DNA of 64,000 bases from Variovorax gossypii (GCF_003965815.1 NZ_RXOE01000002.1:1488001-1552000), one strand, 5' to 3'. Numbered from the stretch's first letter, positions 34,640 to 43,984 are shown. Program-made: numbers and translations. The notes: generated by a model not told the origin, from the letters alone.

Positions 34640-35002
34640 ATGGAGAAATTTCATTCAAGGCTTTCAATAGCGGCTATTGCCGTATCTGCCTCACTCGCGA
34701 CCTTTGCTGATGAGGTTCGGGTGTATCTGCCTCCGCAGAAAGCGGCTGAAGTTCTCGCCGACGGAGTCCCATGGTCCGCTGCGGCACCGAATGGGAGGAG
34801 CTTCAAGCTTGCGCTTAACAAAGATGGTACGGGAAGCATTAGTGGCGGATTGCCTTTCGCGCTGTCCGTCACATGGGAGGTCAAGGGCGAAACGGTGTGC
34901 CTGAGCGGCACCATGATGGCGAAGTGCCTCCGATTCCAGGAGATCCCTGGGGGATTTCAAAGTTGGGATGGAGATAAACCGGACTTGAAGTTGAGCCGTT
35001 AA
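34640..35002 (+). CDS. Small secreted protein of unknown function
   Basis: 120 residues from the ATG at 34640, behind a GGAAGAAGGGG tract. The signal peptide ends about residue 23 ('ASLATFA'). The mature part looks like a compact beta-rich domain: 'GRSFKLALNKDGTGSISGGLPFALSVTWEVKGETVCLSGTMMAKCLRF', with two cysteines nine residues apart that may form a disulfide. Such 'alternative substrate to a barrel' patterns occur in small periplasmic proteins. The dehydrogenase starts four bases after its stop, so the two are co-expressed. Confidence 0.75.
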   Translation: MEKFHSRLSIAAIAVSASLATFADEVRVYLPPQKAAEVLADGVPWSAAAPNGRSFKLALNKDGTGSISGGLPFALSVTWEVKGETVCLSGTMMAKCLRFQEIPGGFQSWDGDKPDLKLSR

Positions 35003-35006
35003 AGAT

Positions 35007-35921
35007 ATGGACCAAAATAAACCGCGACGTATTGTGGTCATGACTGGCGCAACCGCCGGCCTGGGCGCGCATGCGCTGCAACTTCTGGCTGTACAGCCGG
35101 GCGTACAGATCATCATTGGCGCTCGCGGGAGTGAGCGAACGGTACCTCGAGGTGTTGAAGTCATACCACTTGACCTCGCTTCGCTCGCTAGCGTTCGTGA
35201 TTTCGCCGAGGCCGTCATACGCCGGCTTGGTGGGGCGCGCATCGGCAGTCTTGTCCTCAACGCTGGTATGCAGACCTCCAGCAACGAGAAGCGGAGTGCC
35301 GAGGGCTACGAATTGACCTTCGCCGTGAATCATCTTGCGCACTATCTGCTAGCTCGACTCTTGCTGCCGCACATGAGCGATGGGGGACGGATGGTGATCA
35401 CTACGAGCGAAACACACGATCCTGCTGTCAGTCCGATCGCGCCCAGGACCTTGGAGCCACAGGTACTGGCGCGTCCGAGCAAGAGTGGCTTCGGCTCAGG
35501 CATCCGCGCCTACGCGGCTTCCAAGCTATGCAACTTGTTGACGGCGCAGTCTTTCGCAGTGCTGGGCGAGGCAAAGGCCTGTCGTTTCACAGTGGTCGCC
35601 TTCAGTCCTGGCCTTACTGGCGGCACTGCGCTCGGTCGTGACAGCTCGTTTGTCGCGCGCTCAGTTGTTACGTTCCTGATGCACACCGTTTTCCGAGTGA
35701 TCGGGCTCTTCCGGCCTGAATATGTCATCGGAACGCCTGAGCGCTCGGGCGAAATGCTAGCGGAGGTTGCGCTCGGGACGATTACTCCTCCGCACGGGCG
35801 AATCTATCTCAGCCTGGTCAAGGGCAAGCCAACATTCCCCGATCCCTCCAAAACGGCTAGAAGCAGGCAGGCCCAGGCTCAGCTATGGAGCGAGAGTGCG
35901 GCCATGGTCGATCTCGATTGA
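35007..35921 (+). CDS. Short-chain dehydrogenase/reductase, copy 1
   Basis: 304 residues, classical SDR: nucleotide motif 'TGATAGLG' (13-20), 'NAG' at 85-87, catalytic Ser134 in 'ITTSE', Tyr169 and Lys173 in 'YAASK'. The C-terminal part is long and includes a hydrophobic segment 'FLMHTVFRVIGLF', so membrane association is possible. This layout resembles retinol-dehydrogenase/WW-oxidoreductase-like SDRs. A very similar gene (about three quarters identical by eye) lies at 45684-46616 in the opposite orientation. The substrate is unknown. Confidence 0.9.
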   Translation: MDQNKPRRIVVMTGATAGLGAHALQLLAVQPGVQIIIGARGSERTVPRGVEVIPLDLASLASVRDFAEAVIRRLGGARIGSLVLNAGMQTSSNEKRSAEGYELTFAVNHLAHYLLARLLLPHMSDGGRMVITTSETHDPAVSPIAPRTLEPQVLARPSKSGFGSGIRAYAASKLCNLLTAQSFAVLGEAKACRFTVVAFSPGLTGGTALGRDSSFVARSVVTFLMHTVFRVIGLFRPEYVIGTPERSGEMLAEVALGTITPPHGRIYLSLVKGKPTFPDPSKTARSRQAQAQLWSESAAMVDLD

Positions 35922-35981
35922 CGAAAGTCGAGTCACGGTTTAGTCAAACGCCGGCAGGCTTCAATTCAAAGGTGGACTTCC

Positions 35982-36605
35982 ATGAAGATTGCCGTCATCG
36001 GGGCAACCCGAGGAATTGGACTGGCGACGACCCAAGGGGCGCTGGCAGATGGCCACGATGTCACCGTGTTGGCTCGTCGTCAGGAGCGCATGCCGATTCG
36101 CGACCCCCGTCTACGTGTTGTCGAAGGGAATGCAGAGGATGCTGTGGCGATCACGGAGGTCGTTCGGGGGCAAGATGTCGTCTATGACTGCTTGGGCACG
36201 ACTCAACTCTTCCAGCCGGTCACTTTGTTTTCTCGTTGTGCCGAGAACTTGTCACGAGCGCTCGCGCCTGAGCAATTGCTCATTGCCGTGACCGGCATGG
36301 GGGCCGGAGACAGTCGTGGACATGGCAGCCTTCTCTATGACTATCTGTTCAGGCCAGTTGTTTTGGGCAGGATGTATGCCGACAAGGATCGTCAAGAACG
36401 CATCATCATGCGCGATATCGACCGCTGGATCATTGTGCGACCTGGTTTCTTGAACAACGGTCCTCGCACAGGTCGGTACCGTGCTTTGACCGATCTTCGA
36501 AGCGTTCGAGGCGGAAGAATCTCGCGTGCTGATGTCGCCGATTTTCTCATATCGCAGGCCGGATCGCCTAGTTTCATCGGCCGAACGCCATTGTTGATCT
36601 ACTGA
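35982..36605 (+). CDS. NAD(P)-binding (NmrA/BVR-B-like atypical SDR) protein
   Basis: 207 residues. The N terminus 'MKIAVIGATRGIGLATTQGALADGHDVTVLARR' is a Rossmann fold with the GxxGxxG pattern of atypical SDRs, and 'DVVYDCLGTT' follows. There is no YxxxK motif. 'WIIVRPGFLNNGP' is typical of biliverdin reductase B-like and NmrA-like flavin or quinone reductases. It follows the SDR by 60 bases on the same strand and is probably in its operon. Confidence 0.86.
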   Translation: MKIAVIGATRGIGLATTQGALADGHDVTVLARRQERMPIRDPRLRVVEGNAEDAVAITEVVRGQDVVYDCLGTTQLFQPVTLFSRCAENLSRALAPEQLLIAVTGMGAGDSRGHGSLLYDYLFRPVVLGRMYADKDRQERIIMRDIDRWIIVRPGFLNNGPRTGRYRALTDLRSVRGGRISRADVADFLISQAGSPSFIGRTPLLIY

Positions 36606-36908
36606 TGAAACTCTCGAGGCCTGAATCCGGTGAAGGCTTTTAGGGTGCCCAAAGGACCAATCCGTGGCTGCGCTATCTCATCTTTCAGGTGGAAAGATTG
36701 CTGGATGATTGTGGCGAATGATCAAATCAATGCTTCAATGCTTGATCAAATTCAGAATCGAGACGAGTTCAAGTGTGATCTTGCAAGGAAACATAGAACC
36801 ACGCGAACCACAGGCTACGAGAGGATTCCTACCGAGTTGACAGAGGCCACCACGAGCGACTCATGCGAGATGGATGTTTCGCTTGTGCGATGCGCGTTCA
36901 GATATGAA
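36606..36908. other. 303-base convergent intergenic stretch
   Basis: No supported gene. The 9-mer TGATCAAAT occurs twice (36719-36727 and 36743-36751), and between the copies there is a short direct repeat of AATGCTT. Both flanking genes end here, so the region may serve for transcription termination, but I see no clear hairpin with a T-run. Confidence 0.4.
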
Positions 36909-38003
36909 TCATTTCGTCTGTGGCTGCCACCTCGTAGCGACTGACTGTTGAACAGTTGCGCTGGCGTTACGCCACCACGGATCAATGCGTTGATCGATCT
37001 GTGGTTCGATCGGCTCGCCCAGGCGCGGCATTAAGATTTGAGTGCTCAGCTTCGGCGCTGCGTCTAGCAGAAACTCTGCAGGTTGATCCCATGCATGCAT
37101 TGCCAGACTGAATGTGCCCCAGTGAATCGGCAAGAACGGTCCACCGCCGAGCAGGCTGAGCGCCTTGAGTGCGTTCTCTGGTCCTAGATGCATATGACCC
37201 CAGGCAGGGTGATAAGCGCCGACCTCCAACATCACTAGATCGAATGGCCCCAGGCGTTCTCGGATTGTTTGATACTCAGTCGTGAGTCCCGTGTCGCCGC
37301 TGAAGAATACGCGATGTCGCTGCGATCGCAGGACGATCGAAGACCAGAGAGTCGCGTTGCGATCAATCACAGCGCGGCCGGAGAAGTGCTGCGCCGGCGC
37401 AGCGGTTACCACTAGGCCGGTGTTCGGGAGGGTATGTGAATCCCACCAATCGAGCTCGATGATGCGTCCTGGTCGAACGCCCCATGCTTCGAGATGAGCT
37501 CCGACCCCAAGGGAAGTAACGAAGGGGACATCGCGGCTGGCCAACTCGCGGATGGTGGAATAGTCCAGATGATCGTAGTGGTCATGGGAGATCACCACCA
37601 GATCGATTGGCGGGAGAGCGCTCAGGGCGACTGGCACTGGCTGGAAGCGTTTGGGCCCGATCAGGCGTGAAGGCGATGCTCGAGGTCCCCAGACGGGGTC
37701 TGTAAGGACGCGTAGACCGTCGATTTCAATCAAGACCGTCGAATGGCCCAGCCATGTGGCGCGCAGCCCTGTCGCGGGCGGACTGAGCCAGTGTTCCAAT
37801 GGGCTCATAGATGGAAGTGGACCTGGTGGCGAGCGCCGCTTGCGATCGGAAAAGATTTCTCTCAGCGACGGTGTCGTTCGGTTCGGATCGCGTAAGTCGG
37901 GCAGCATCGGATGCACGTTGCGAAAACGTTGGCCGTCCCAAAGTGGCGAGGCTTGCATCCGCTCGCGCCGCTCTGCTTGAGACCTGTGTGACTCCGGTGT
38001 CAT
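36909..38003 (-). CDS. MBL-fold metallo-hydrolase (NAPE-PLD/UlaG-like)
   Basis: 364 residues. The metal-binding motif is 'SHDHYDHLD' (His140, His142, Asp144, His145), with further ligands in 'AQHFSGR', 'FFSGDTG' and 'IHWGTF'. 'ATWLGHSTVLIEIDGLRVLTDPVW' is characteristic of the N-acylphosphatidylethanolamine phospholipase D-like group, whose bacterial members hydrolyse phosphodiesters or lactones. It lies 14 bases downstream of a ferredoxin gene and probably shares its transcript. Confidence 0.9.
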   Translation of the reverse strand: MTPESHRSQAERRERMQASPLWDGQRFRNVHPMLPDLRDPNRTTPSLREIFSDRKRRSPPGPLPSMSPLEHWLSPPATGLRATWLGHSTVLIEIDGLRVLTDPVWGPRASPSRLIGPKRFQPVPVALSALPPIDLVVISHDHYDHLDYSTIRELASRDVPFVTSLGVGAHLEAWGVRPGRIIELDWWDSHTLPNTGLVVTAAPAQHFSGRAVIDRNATLWSSIVLRSQRHRVFFSGDTGLTTEYQTIRERLGPFDLVMLEVGAYHPAWGHMHLGPENALKALSLLGGGPFLPIHWGTFSLAMHAWDQPAEFLLDAAPKLSTQILMPRLGEPIEPQIDQRIDPWWRNASATVQQSVATRWQPQTK

Positions 38004-38017
38004 TGCCGCGAAATCCG

Positions 38018-38329
38018 TTATGCCCGAGCTAGCTTGATCGCCTTTTCAGGGCAGGCGGAAACGCATAGGCCACAGGCTTCGCACGCATCAGCGTTCGGCA
38101 TGAACGCCTGTTTCCAGCCATGGGCGAATCCTTTGACCTTGCCGATCCAAGTGAGAGAGTTTCGCTCGGCGGGGGGCAGTACGCCGATGACAAAGACGTC
38201 TTTGGGACACGCGGGAACGCAGTCACCTTTTCCTTCGCATCGATTCCGATCGATAACCGGAACGAATATCCCTGGTGCCTGCTTGCACGATGCATCGCCG
38301 GGATGTTTTTCACTTTTCATGTGGATCAT
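38018..38329 (-). CDS. Two-cluster ferredoxin with a modified first cysteine motif
   Basis: 103 residues. The second motif is a complete CxxCxxCxxxCP (Cys83, 86, 89, 93). The first is Cys31, Cys37, Cys41-Pro, with Lys34 where the second Cys would be, so the first site has one ligand fewer and may hold a [3Fe-4S] or an altered [4Fe-4S] cluster. A loop of about 40 residues separates the motifs. It carries electrons, and the partner may be a reductase from the surrounding redox genes. It is divergent from a TetR gene across two operator-like palindromes. Confidence 0.88.
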   Translation of the reverse strand: MIHMKSEKHPGDASCKQAPGIFVPVIDRNRCEGKGDCVPACPKDVFVIGVLPPAERNSLTWIGKVKGFAHGWKQAFMPNADACEACGLCVSACPEKAIKLARA

Positions 38330-38383
38330 CTTTCATTCGTTTGATTCAACGCTCATCACGCAGACACCGCATTGCCTTGCATG

Positions 38384-38419
38384 GTGGCATATGGTGCCAC
38401 AGATGGCACTTAGTGCCAT
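38384..38419. promoter_or_regulatory. Two 17-bp operator-like palindromes between the ferredoxin and TetR genes
   Basis: GTGGCATATGGTGCCAC (38384-38400) and ATGGCACTTAGTGCCAT (38403-38419). Both are symmetrical around GGCA...TGCC arms and begin 19 bases apart. They occupy the 108-base divergent gap and end just before the TetR start, so the TetR protein at 38438 probably represses itself and the ferredoxin/metallo-hydrolase operon. Confidence 0.8.
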
Positions 38420-38437
38420 AATGACCCTTGGTGTCAG

Positions 38438-39046
38438 GTGGATAGAATGAGATCCATGAAAGGAAAGATTCCGAACTTACGCGAACAGCACAAAGCAGCC
38501 ACCCGTCAGGAGATAGCTCGCTTTGCTGTTGGGTTGTTCTTGAAGCAAGGCTTTGTCAATACCACGATCGACCAGATCGTGGAGCCACTGGGCATCGCGA
38601 AACGAACCTTCTTTCGCTACTTCAGCACCAAGGAGGACCTGGTTCTCGCATGGTTCGAAGAAAAGACGCCTGCATTGGTGAGAGAACTGGGCGATAGGCC
38701 AGTGCAGGAAAACCCCTTTGAAGCAGTTTGCGCAACACTGTCCTCCCTGCTCGTTCGCTACGACGCTAATCCTGGATCGGCTTTGGCGATGATGAGGCTG
38801 ACCAAAGAGACACCGTCGCTGGTCGGGAGAGACCTGGAGAAGCGAATGATTTGGGAGCAGGCGCTTGCTGCGGCTCTTGTTGAGAGAGTAGGGCAGAAGA
38901 CGATGAGCCTGCTGAAGGCCCGGATCGTAGTTGGTACAGCAATGACTGCCTTCACGGCAGCTCTAGACGAATGGTATGCCGGCGGAGGCAAACTAAAGCT
39001 CCGCCCCATCGTGGAAAAGGCATTTTCCATGGCCGGCACCCCCTGA
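38438..39046 (+). CDS. TetR-family regulator (AcrR-like)
   Basis: 202 residues from a GTG at 38438; ATG codons at 38447 and 38456 are alternatives. The helix-turn-helix is 'FAVGLFLKQGFVNTTIDQIVEPLGIAKRTFFRYFSTKEDLVLAWF' (about 29-73). The C-terminal part 'GSALAMMRLTKETPSLVGRDLEKRMIWEQALAAAL' matches a common actinobacterial/proteobacterial TetR C-terminal domain. It faces the ferredoxin gene. Confidence 0.9.
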   Translation: MDRMRSMKGKIPNLREQHKAATRQEIARFAVGLFLKQGFVNTTIDQIVEPLGIAKRTFFRYFSTKEDLVLAWFEEKTPALVRELGDRPVQENPFEAVCATLSSLLVRYDANPGSALAMMRLTKETPSLVGRDLEKRMIWEQALAAALVERVGQKTMSLLKARIVVGTAMTAFTAALDEWYAGGGKLKLRPIVEKAFSMAGTP

Positions 39047-39356
39047 CGACAGCCGCGTCCATCTCTCGGGAGGACTCGTGCTCTACAACTGCTTGCACCC
39101 TCGCCGCGATTACGAAGGAGGGAGACTTCAAGACTCGCTTATGAGCACGTGGACCACGTGCTCGTGTGGGCAGCCACTGATGAACGGGCAAGAACCGAAC
39201 TTCGGCGAGTTGCGTGATGTAGGTTTTATCTCAAGAGGTGTTAGGAGTGACAGCTCTGCCATGTAGGGGCACTCTCGGACTCGTTGCAAGCTCTGGAAGT
39301 GGGGGAGGGCTATCCCCTCTTGCGTAGCAGGGCCAGCTCAAAGCGAGGAGCGCTCA
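39047..39356. other. 310-base convergent intergenic stretch
   Basis: It separates the ends of the TetR gene (plus) and an alpha/beta hydrolase gene (minus). I see no gene, no clear terminator and no mobile-element feature. Confidence 0.4.
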
Positions 39357-40601
39357 TTATGCGCATCCAAGCCGCTCGGCAATCCGGTCGAAGATGTACT
39401 CCGTGGCAGTGGCGTAGCCGCCAATCTGACAATGCGACTGTGCTGTCGACGTCTCATCGAACAACAGATATTCCTTAGGGCCCTTCAAGGAATCATGGAA
39501 TGATTTGGCCCCATGGAAGACCTCGCCCGTGCCGTCTAAGACGAGAGTCGCGCAGGTCACATTGTCCAGAATGGACGAGTTGTCATAGGGCTGCAGAGCT
39601 TGCACGACATCTTTGATCGTGTTGGGTACGCCGTGCTTCCAGGCGTAGTCACGCACAAGGTTTCTCATTTGCTCTGGAATCTCATCCAGCGGATGATCGT
39701 GGAAACGACTGAGTTGAGCGATGATCTGGCGTCCCCAGCTGATGTTGCCTGGGTCGGTGACGCAGAGCGTGATTCGCTTGTCGAATGCGGCGGCACGGGG
39801 CGCCAGATAGCCACCGAAGCTTAATCCCATCAGCCCGATGCTGGAGGCGTCGATCTCCGAAAATTTCTCCAATGCGAAATCAACTAGCGGGCTGACAACC
39901 TTCTCCCAATCAGGGCGAAAAGTGAGATGGTTCAGCCTTAGTGCGAGCCCTTGGCCGGGACCGTCGTAAGTCAGGCAGTGAATGCCTCGCCGAAGTGCGC
40001 CTTCGCAAACCCATCGGGTGTCTTCTGCCCATGTGTCTCGACCAGGCGTAACGATGAGAAGTGGAGCCTTCCCCTTTGCATGAGGTGATCTGTAGAAATA
40101 GCCGGGAAGAAAACTTCCCTCATAAGGGATCTCTATGCGCTCACCGGGGTAGCCGGACAGATTGATATATCGCTGGTAGCAATCAGCGCTGGCAACTGCA
40201 TACTCCCTCATTCGCGTATCCGCGAAGTCGCTGAAATACAGTAGCGCGCAGCGCCAGTAGGTAGAGGCTCGGAGATAGGCGCTCGCTGCGGTAACGTGCT
40301 TGCCCTTTCCGTCTGCCTCCTCTGCCCTGTTATGTAGTCGACGTGCCAGGGCCGCCCAGGCGTTGACCCAAGCTTCTTCGTCGCTCCCGCTGAGCTGATA
40401 CACCACGTCCATGACTTCTCCATAATCGGTCATGCCATAGGGCATCAGGCTCAATATGTGCTTTAGCAGCGCGTCGATCAGCAGATTGTCATTGAAGAAA
40501 CTGGGCTGCGCCCAATGCTTTCTCGCGAGCGCCGAAGTTTCGGCGCTGACTTTTGAGATCGGGTCAATGGTTTCGCCGATGTGTCTTTCCTGATCTTTCA
40601 T
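39357..40601 (-). CDS. Alpha/beta hydrolase with helical N-terminal domain (FrsA / DHPON hydrolase-like)
   Basis: 414 residues. An alpha-helical N-terminal domain of about 150 residues precedes the hydrolase core: 'APLLIVTPGRDTWAEDTRWVCEGALRRGIHCLTYDGPGQG', nucleophile Ser261 in 'MGLSFGGYLAPR', an acid in 'LVLDGTGEVFHG' and His in 'AQSHCQIGG'. The layout matches the family of 2,6-dihydroxypseudooxynicotine hydrolase and related C-C or ester hydrolases. It is followed by a zinc-type reductase gene upstream in the same orientation. A role in degrading a diketone-like compound is a guess. Confidence 0.87.
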   Translation of the reverse strand: MKDQERHIGETIDPISKVSAETSALARKHWAQPSFFNDNLLIDALLKHILSLMPYGMTDYGEVMDVVYQLSGSDEEAWVNAWAALARRLHNRAEEADGKGKHVTAASAYLRASTYWRCALLYFSDFADTRMREYAVASADCYQRYINLSGYPGERIEIPYEGSFLPGYFYRSPHAKGKAPLLIVTPGRDTWAEDTRWVCEGALRRGIHCLTYDGPGQGLALRLNHLTFRPDWEKVVSPLVDFALEKFSEIDASSIGLMGLSFGGYLAPRAAAFDKRITLCVTDPGNISWGRQIIAQLSRFHDHPLDEIPEQMRNLVRDYAWKHGVPNTIKDVVQALQPYDNSSILDNVTCATLVLDGTGEVFHGAKSFHDSLKGPKEYLLFDETSTAQSHCQIGGYATATEYIFDRIAERLGCA

Positions 40602-40724
40602 GATGCATTACCTCGATTCGTGTTGCAGAAAAATGTGGACTCACTCAGTTGCGGTGAATCCACCTCAGGCAAAAGAACGCAGTGCTATCGCTATCCTCCG
40701 CCTGCTTGTCGACCTCGTTCGTTG

Positions 40725-41654
40725 CTACATGAGTAGCACAATTCGACCAGCTGGGCGTCGGCCGAGTTCGGCATCCTTGATCGCTGCCAGCGCATCGGCG
40801 AATGGCACCTCAAGTCCAATAGATGAGCGAAGCTTTCCTTCGGCCGCAATTTTTGAGATATCGGGCAAGTCCTTGAATCCTGTGGTTGCAAATACCAGCT
40901 TGTAGCGCCCTGAGACGAAGCCCCGCAGCATCCTGCCTGGCGTGGGATTGATGTCGACAAAGCAACCTTTGGGCTTCAGTAACTTCAGTCCTTCGCTGAC
41001 CGGCAATGTGCCGAGAGTGTCAAAGACAGCGTCATACGGGCCGTTTAATGAAATTGCCGCTTTGTCGGTGTAGGCGAATACGGGTGCGACACCAGCGGAT
41101 TTGACGGCGGCAGTGGAGGACGAGCCACAGGAGCCGGAAACGCGCGCTCCATAGGTCCGCGCCAGTTGAACCGCAAAGCTGCCCACGGCACCACTACAGC
41201 CGTTGATGAAGATGTGTGATTTAGGGCCAGCCTTGGCTGCGCCAATGATGGCTGCCCAGGCAGTTGCCGCGGGAATAGGGATGCAAGCTGCCTCGCTGAA
41301 GGAAAGAGAAGCAGGCTTATGAATCACCAGATTCGCGTCGGCATCCACGAGTTCGGCAAAGGCACCCTGTCTCCTGATTTCAGCAGTCCCGAAAACCTTG
41401 TCTCCTGCTCGGAAGTATGTGATTCCGCCTCCAACTTCCTCCACCACGCCAGCGAAGTCCGAGCCCATGCCCTGCGGAAACTTCCAGCCGGTGACAACCT
41501 TCATGGCGCCCTGGCGCAGTTTCCAGTCAAGCGGATTGATCGCCGCAGCTTTCACACGCACCCGAATGCGACCCGGCGCCAGTTTTGGCAAGGTATGTTG
41601 TCCGAATGACATCTCTTCAGGGCCTCCATAGCGGCCGAATTGCACTCTTTTCAT
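40725..41654 (-). CDS. NAD(P)H-dependent quinone oxidoreductase-like MDR protein
   Basis: 309 residues from the ATG at 41654 ('MKRVQFGRYGGPEEM'), which fits the family N terminus; a longer frame adds 11 residues. 'RVKAAAINPLDWKLRQG', 'MGSDFAGVVEEVG', 'GDKVFG' and the cofactor motif 'INGCSGAVGSFAVQLAR' identify a medium-chain reductase without structural zinc ligands. It reduces quinones or enones with NADPH. It lies between two hydrolase genes on the minus strand. Confidence 0.9.
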   Translation of the reverse strand: MKRVQFGRYGGPEEMSFGQHTLPKLAPGRIRVRVKAAAINPLDWKLRQGAMKVVTGWKFPQGMGSDFAGVVEEVGGGITYFRAGDKVFGTAEIRRQGAFAELVDADANLVIHKPASLSFSEAACIPIPAATAWAAIIGAAKAGPKSHIFINGCSGAVGSFAVQLARTYGARVSGSCGSSSTAAVKSAGVAPVFAYTDKAAISLNGPYDAVFDTLGTLPVSEGLKLLKPKGCFVDINPTPGRMLRGFVSGRYKLVFATTGFKDLPDISKIAAEGKLRSSIGLEVPFADALAAIKDAELGRRPAGRIVLLM

Positions 41655-41720
41655 AGACTCTCTCGTTGTGTCGTTTGTTGGGGGCATTGAAAAAGGAAAG
41701 CCGGTGCCAGTCGCACCAGA

Positions 41721-43085
41721 TCACTGCGCCAGGATGGCTTGAGGCGTGCGCGACGCTTTGTCTTGCAGCGCTACTCTTGCAACTGCTTCGAAGGCGGTAC
41801 TTTCAAAGTCCGGTATGTTCGGAATGCTCTGTGTCGTGAATGCATCGCTGGCGGGGGATTGAAGGCTCCTTTCATTTCCCAGCGTGGACACCAGTATTGA
41901 AAGTTGCCAGTCGAAGTAAGGATTGAAGGTGAGCCGGGCATGAACTTTTCCCTCTTCACGGTATCCCCAGTCCGAATACCAAGTGAACCCGCCCTGCTTG
42001 CAAGCCTGGGCGGCCTGAGCGGTTTGCCCGTTCAGACAGATGCGAAGGCTTCCCCCGCGCCCATAAAGGGGGTTTTCGGGTGAGAACAGCAGCCCCATGT
42101 GAGAAAACTGACTGATATGTTGCTCAGGCAGCCTGTCTTCTCTGATCAGTACGCGCTTTGTGTCGGTCAGTTTCCCCGGTCTTGATCCGTACCAGATCAA
42201 GCGGCTTTGTGGATTGGTAAAGCGCTGCTGGAAAACGTCGAGAAGGTATTCGGTGTTGAGCACCGAATCATGCTGAGCGACGGCCATGAAAACTGGCTTG
42301 TCGTAGGAGCGGCGAAGCAGTCGCCGTGCAGCAACGCTCGTGCGATAGTACTGCGCGTACCCGTTGGTCGGTACGTTCATGTATCGCACGGGGGTTTGCG
42401 TCGGAAATGAACCATTGGGGGTGATCATCCAAGGCCGTATCCGCGAGGCCAGCGGCGCTAGCCAGTCAAAGGGCATGCTCTTGAAGCCTGGTGAGAAAAG
42501 CGCCAATCCGGCAATCTCCGGGTGGCCATAGGCATAGTCGAGCACCAGGTTGGCCCCTGTGGAAAAACCCCCCAGGTATACCGGGCCTTCAACGTCGCGC
42601 TCCAGCGTCATCGCTTGCTCTTGGACGGTCCGTTGCCACTGTTCCGCAGTTATCGTGAGGAGATCATCAGGGCGCGTTCCATGGCCGGGAAGGAGTACTG
42701 TGCGCACGAGAAATCCCTGCGCGGCGAGTGCTGGTGCGACGTCATGGAAAGACCACGGTGAATCACCAAGCCCATGAACGAGCAGGATTCCCTTGTTGGG
42801 TTTTGAGTGTGCTCCATGTTGAGGAGGCCACCATTCCTGAGGAGCGTTCCAGAGTAGTTCTGCTTCTTTGTCGTCTCCTTGGAAACTGCGTCCCGTGCGC
42901 AATTGATTAAGCGTTTCGCTTCGATACTGATCGAAGGCAACTGACGAGGGCGGGTTCTCCGCGCTCGCCAACGTGGTACAGGCTCCAAGCAAACTGATGC
43001 TTGTCACGGCCGACATCAGGATCGCAAATATTCCAGCAAAGCGGGGCATACTTGGTTGCCGCTCGGCTCTACGCGAGTTCGGCAT
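41721..43085 (-). CDS. Alpha/beta hydrolase (serine lipase/esterase-like), predicted lipoprotein
   Basis: 454 residues from the ATG at 43085, preceded by GAAGAAG; the start overlaps the upstream reductase gene by 17 bases. An ATG at 43049 is an alternative. Lipobox 'SLLGAC' with Cys36. Core motifs are 'GILLVHGLGDSPWSFHDVAPALAAQGF', nucleophile Ser175 in 'GGFSTGAN', Asp in 'AQHDSVLN' and His in 'QFSHMGLLF'. The C-terminal 120 residues contain a cysteine pair ('RICLNGQTAQAAQACKQGG') outside the fold. Resembles monoacylglycerol-lipase-type enzymes tethered to the envelope. Confidence 0.87.
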   Translation of the reverse strand: MPNSRRAERQPSMPRFAGIFAILMSAVTSISLLGACTTLASAENPPSSVAFDQYRSETLNQLRTGRSFQGDDKEAELLWNAPQEWWPPQHGAHSKPNKGILLVHGLGDSPWSFHDVAPALAAQGFLVRTVLLPGHGTRPDDLLTITAEQWQRTVQEQAMTLERDVEGPVYLGGFSTGANLVLDYAYGHPEIAGLALFSPGFKSMPFDWLAPLASRIRPWMITPNGSFPTQTPVRYMNVPTNGYAQYYRTSVAARRLLRRSYDKPVFMAVAQHDSVLNTEYLLDVFQQRFTNPQSRLIWYGSRPGKLTDTKRVLIREDRLPEQHISQFSHMGLLFSPENPLYGRGGSLRICLNGQTAQAAQACKQGGFTWYSDWGYREEGKVHARLTFNPYFDWQLSILVSTLGNERSLQSPASDAFTTQSIPNIPDFESTAFEAVARVALQDKASRTPQAILAQ

Positions 43086-43932
43086 GATCTTCTTCCGAAA
43101 GTCGTATGGTTGCTGCCGCAACGTTCTCTTCGAGGTGATCAATGGAGCCCGTGCCAGGAATCGGAAGCATGACGGGCGAATAGGCCAGCAACCAAGCCAG
43201 CGCGATCTGGGCGGGGGAGGCTCCATGTCGAGTTGCGATCCGTACCAAACGACTCTCTTCGGTCTTGTTCGCGCCTCCGCCCAACGGGAAGAATGGGCTA
43301 AAGCCGATGCCGGCGGCCGTGCACTCATCCAATAGGCTGAGGTCGTCACGCTTGCTGACATGGAAGTGGTTCTGAACAGCAGCCACAGGGGCGATCGAGC
43401 GAGCCTCGGATAGATGGTTAATGTCGACGTTGCTGATGCCAAGATTTCGGATCAATCCCTCCTCGCGCAATGCGGCCAGCGCCTCAAAGCGTTCGCCCAG
43501 TGACTCGCCGTGCGGCGGAGCCATCTCACCGATACGGAGGTAAACCAGATCCAGGTGGTCCAGTCCCAAACTTTGCAGGTTGTCCTCCACCAAGCGTCGC
43601 ATGTCAGCTCCGGTCCCGTGCCTGTAGCTGCCATCGGAACTGAAGACGGCACCCACCTTCGTTGCGATCACCAGCCCTGCTGGATACGGATGCAATGCTT
43701 CACGGATCAAATCGTTCGCGCGAACTTTGCCATCGGAGCTCTGATAGAACTCGGCGGTGTCGATCAAATTGACGCCGAGTTCAATTGCGCGGCGCAGTAC
43801 GCTGCGGCCGATTTCTGGATCACGCGCGGGTCCCCGGAATCCATTGGTTGAAAGACGCATGGCGCCGAAGCCCAGGCGACGGACAGGCAAATGTCCTCCG
43901 AGGAGGAATTCACTCGCGTTGGTTGCATTCAT
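43069..43932 (-). CDS. Aldo/keto reductase (PdxI-like subgroup)
   Basis: 287 residues from the ATG at 43932 behind AGGAGCAAGAG. Asp58, Tyr63 ('IDTAEFYQSS') and Lys92 ('IATKVG') of the catalytic tetrad are present. At the usual His position the sequence is 'LVYLRIGE', with Arg133, as seen in pyridoxal-reductase-like members. It reduces carbonyls with NADPH. Its gene lies between a TetR gene and the lipoprotein hydrolase, all on the minus strand, and probably in one operon. Confidence 0.9.
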   Translation of the reverse strand: MNATNASEFLLGGHLPVRRLGFGAMRLSTNGFRGPARDPEIGRSVLRRAIELGVNLIDTAEFYQSSDGKVRANDLIREALHPYPAGLVIATKVGAVFSSDGSYRHGTGADMRRLVEDNLQSLGLDHLDLVYLRIGEMAPPHGESLGERFEALAALREEGLIRNLGISNVDINHLSEARSIAPVAAVQNHFHVSKRDDLSLLDECTAAGIGFSPFFPLGGGANKTEESRLVRIATRHGASPAQIALAWLLAYSPVMLPIPGTGSIDHLEENVAAATIRLSEEDHAELA

Positions 43933-43984
43933 TCTCTTGCTCCTGAAAGGATTAGGAAGGCGGTTGAAGTACCTGAAAGGAGCG

